Source of the DNA: Candidatus Bacteroides merdavium
GTDB taxonomy: Bacteria; Bacteroidota; Bacteroidia; Bacteroidales; Bacteroidaceae
Reading direction: 5' to 3'
Assembly: GCA_019116805.1 (NCBI GenBank)
Contig: DXAV01000097.1
Coordinates: 1-39,639, forward strand
DNA length: 39,639 bases
Shown: one piece after another, positions 39,475 to 39,639 of the stretch
How positions within the stretch are numbered: position 1 is the stretch's first letter
How the letters are laid out: every line of letters begins with the position of its first letter
Position numbers and translations under genes: made by a program
The notes under the pieces: generated by a model
The model's input: the letters and a program-made list of their open reading frames with translations, nothing else
Told to the model about the DNA's origin: nothing
Database searches by the model: none

Positions 39475-39639
39475 TTAATTATTAACCGGGAACTCCCCTT
39501 TTACAGCGATACCCATACTTCTAGCTGTACCGGCAACCATTTTCATGGCAGCTTCTACAGTGAAACAGTTCAAGTCAACCATTTTGTCCTGAGCAATCGT
39601 ACGAACCTGTTCCCAAGTAATCTCGGCAACTTTCTTACG
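39475..39639 (-). CDS. rplK: 50S ribosomal protein L11, C-terminal part (partial)
   Basis: The last 54 codons are in the window. They encode [19 protein letters not shown] then [20 protein letters not shown] and [12 protein letters not shown], the C-terminal rRNA-binding domain of L11. That domain binds the GTPase-associated centre of 23S rRNA. The N-terminal domain and start codon lie beyond the right edge. Confidence 0.95.
   Translation of the reverse strand, partial: RKKVAEITWEQVRTIAQDKMVDLNCFTVEAAMKMVAGTARSMGIAVKGEFPVNN

Overview
The window is chromosomal DNA from a Bacteroidales bacterium, most likely a Bacteroides species. Three observations support this. It carries SusC/SusD genes and an Oar-type TonB receptor. 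It has the Bacteroidetes promoter signature (TTTG, 19-21 bp, TAnnTTTG) upstream of several genes. Its ribosomal protein and RNA polymerase sequences look typical of Bacteroides. Every gene except one small divergent gene is on the minus strand, so transcription runs from high to low coordinates.

Right end (39639 to 29506): the rplK-rplA-rplJ-rplL-rpoB-rpoC operon, with a hairpin attenuator between rplL and rpoB and an intrinsic terminator after rpoC. A tRNA-Ser(GGA) gene with its own promoter and terminator follows at 29278-29365.

Middle (28905 to 10251), an accessory block of about 18.7 kb between the rpoBC operon and the DUF3467/str region. First comes a small plus-strand HTH-like gene. 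Then come the parts of a module that recurs in Bacteroides genomes: a VirE/primase-type ATPase, a DUF4248 protein, an HU-like (HU-HIG) DNA-binding protein, a 40-residue hydrophobic 'smalltalk'-type peptide and an Amidase_2 peptidoglycan amidase. Two genes unrelated to that module, an Oar-type TonB-dependent receptor and a secreted NPP-type phosphodiesterase, lie between its halves. The junctions hold two large palindromes (about 130 and 154 bp), a 23-bp tandem repeat and several 7-bp tandem repeats. Next is a four-gene polysaccharide utilisation locus, susC-susD-GH16-GH20, whose enzyme pair suggests host mucin-type or N-acetyl-lactosamine glycans. An intrinsic terminator separates susD from the enzyme genes, and no dedicated regulator is present.

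Left end (10163 to 1): a DUF3467 gene, then the fused str and S10/spc ribosomal cluster: rpsL, rpsG, fusA (no tuf), rpsJ, rplC, rplD, rplW, rplB, rpsS, rplV, rpsC, rplP, rpmC, rpsQ, rplN, rplX, rplE and the first codons of rpsN. It is driven by a clear promoter at 9751-9781.

The most unusual structure is a set of degenerate 7-bp periodic repeats at five junctions. One is a 20-copy GC-rich array. The other four are AT-rich, and one of those sits between rpoB and rpoC. Each abuts a start or a stop codon.
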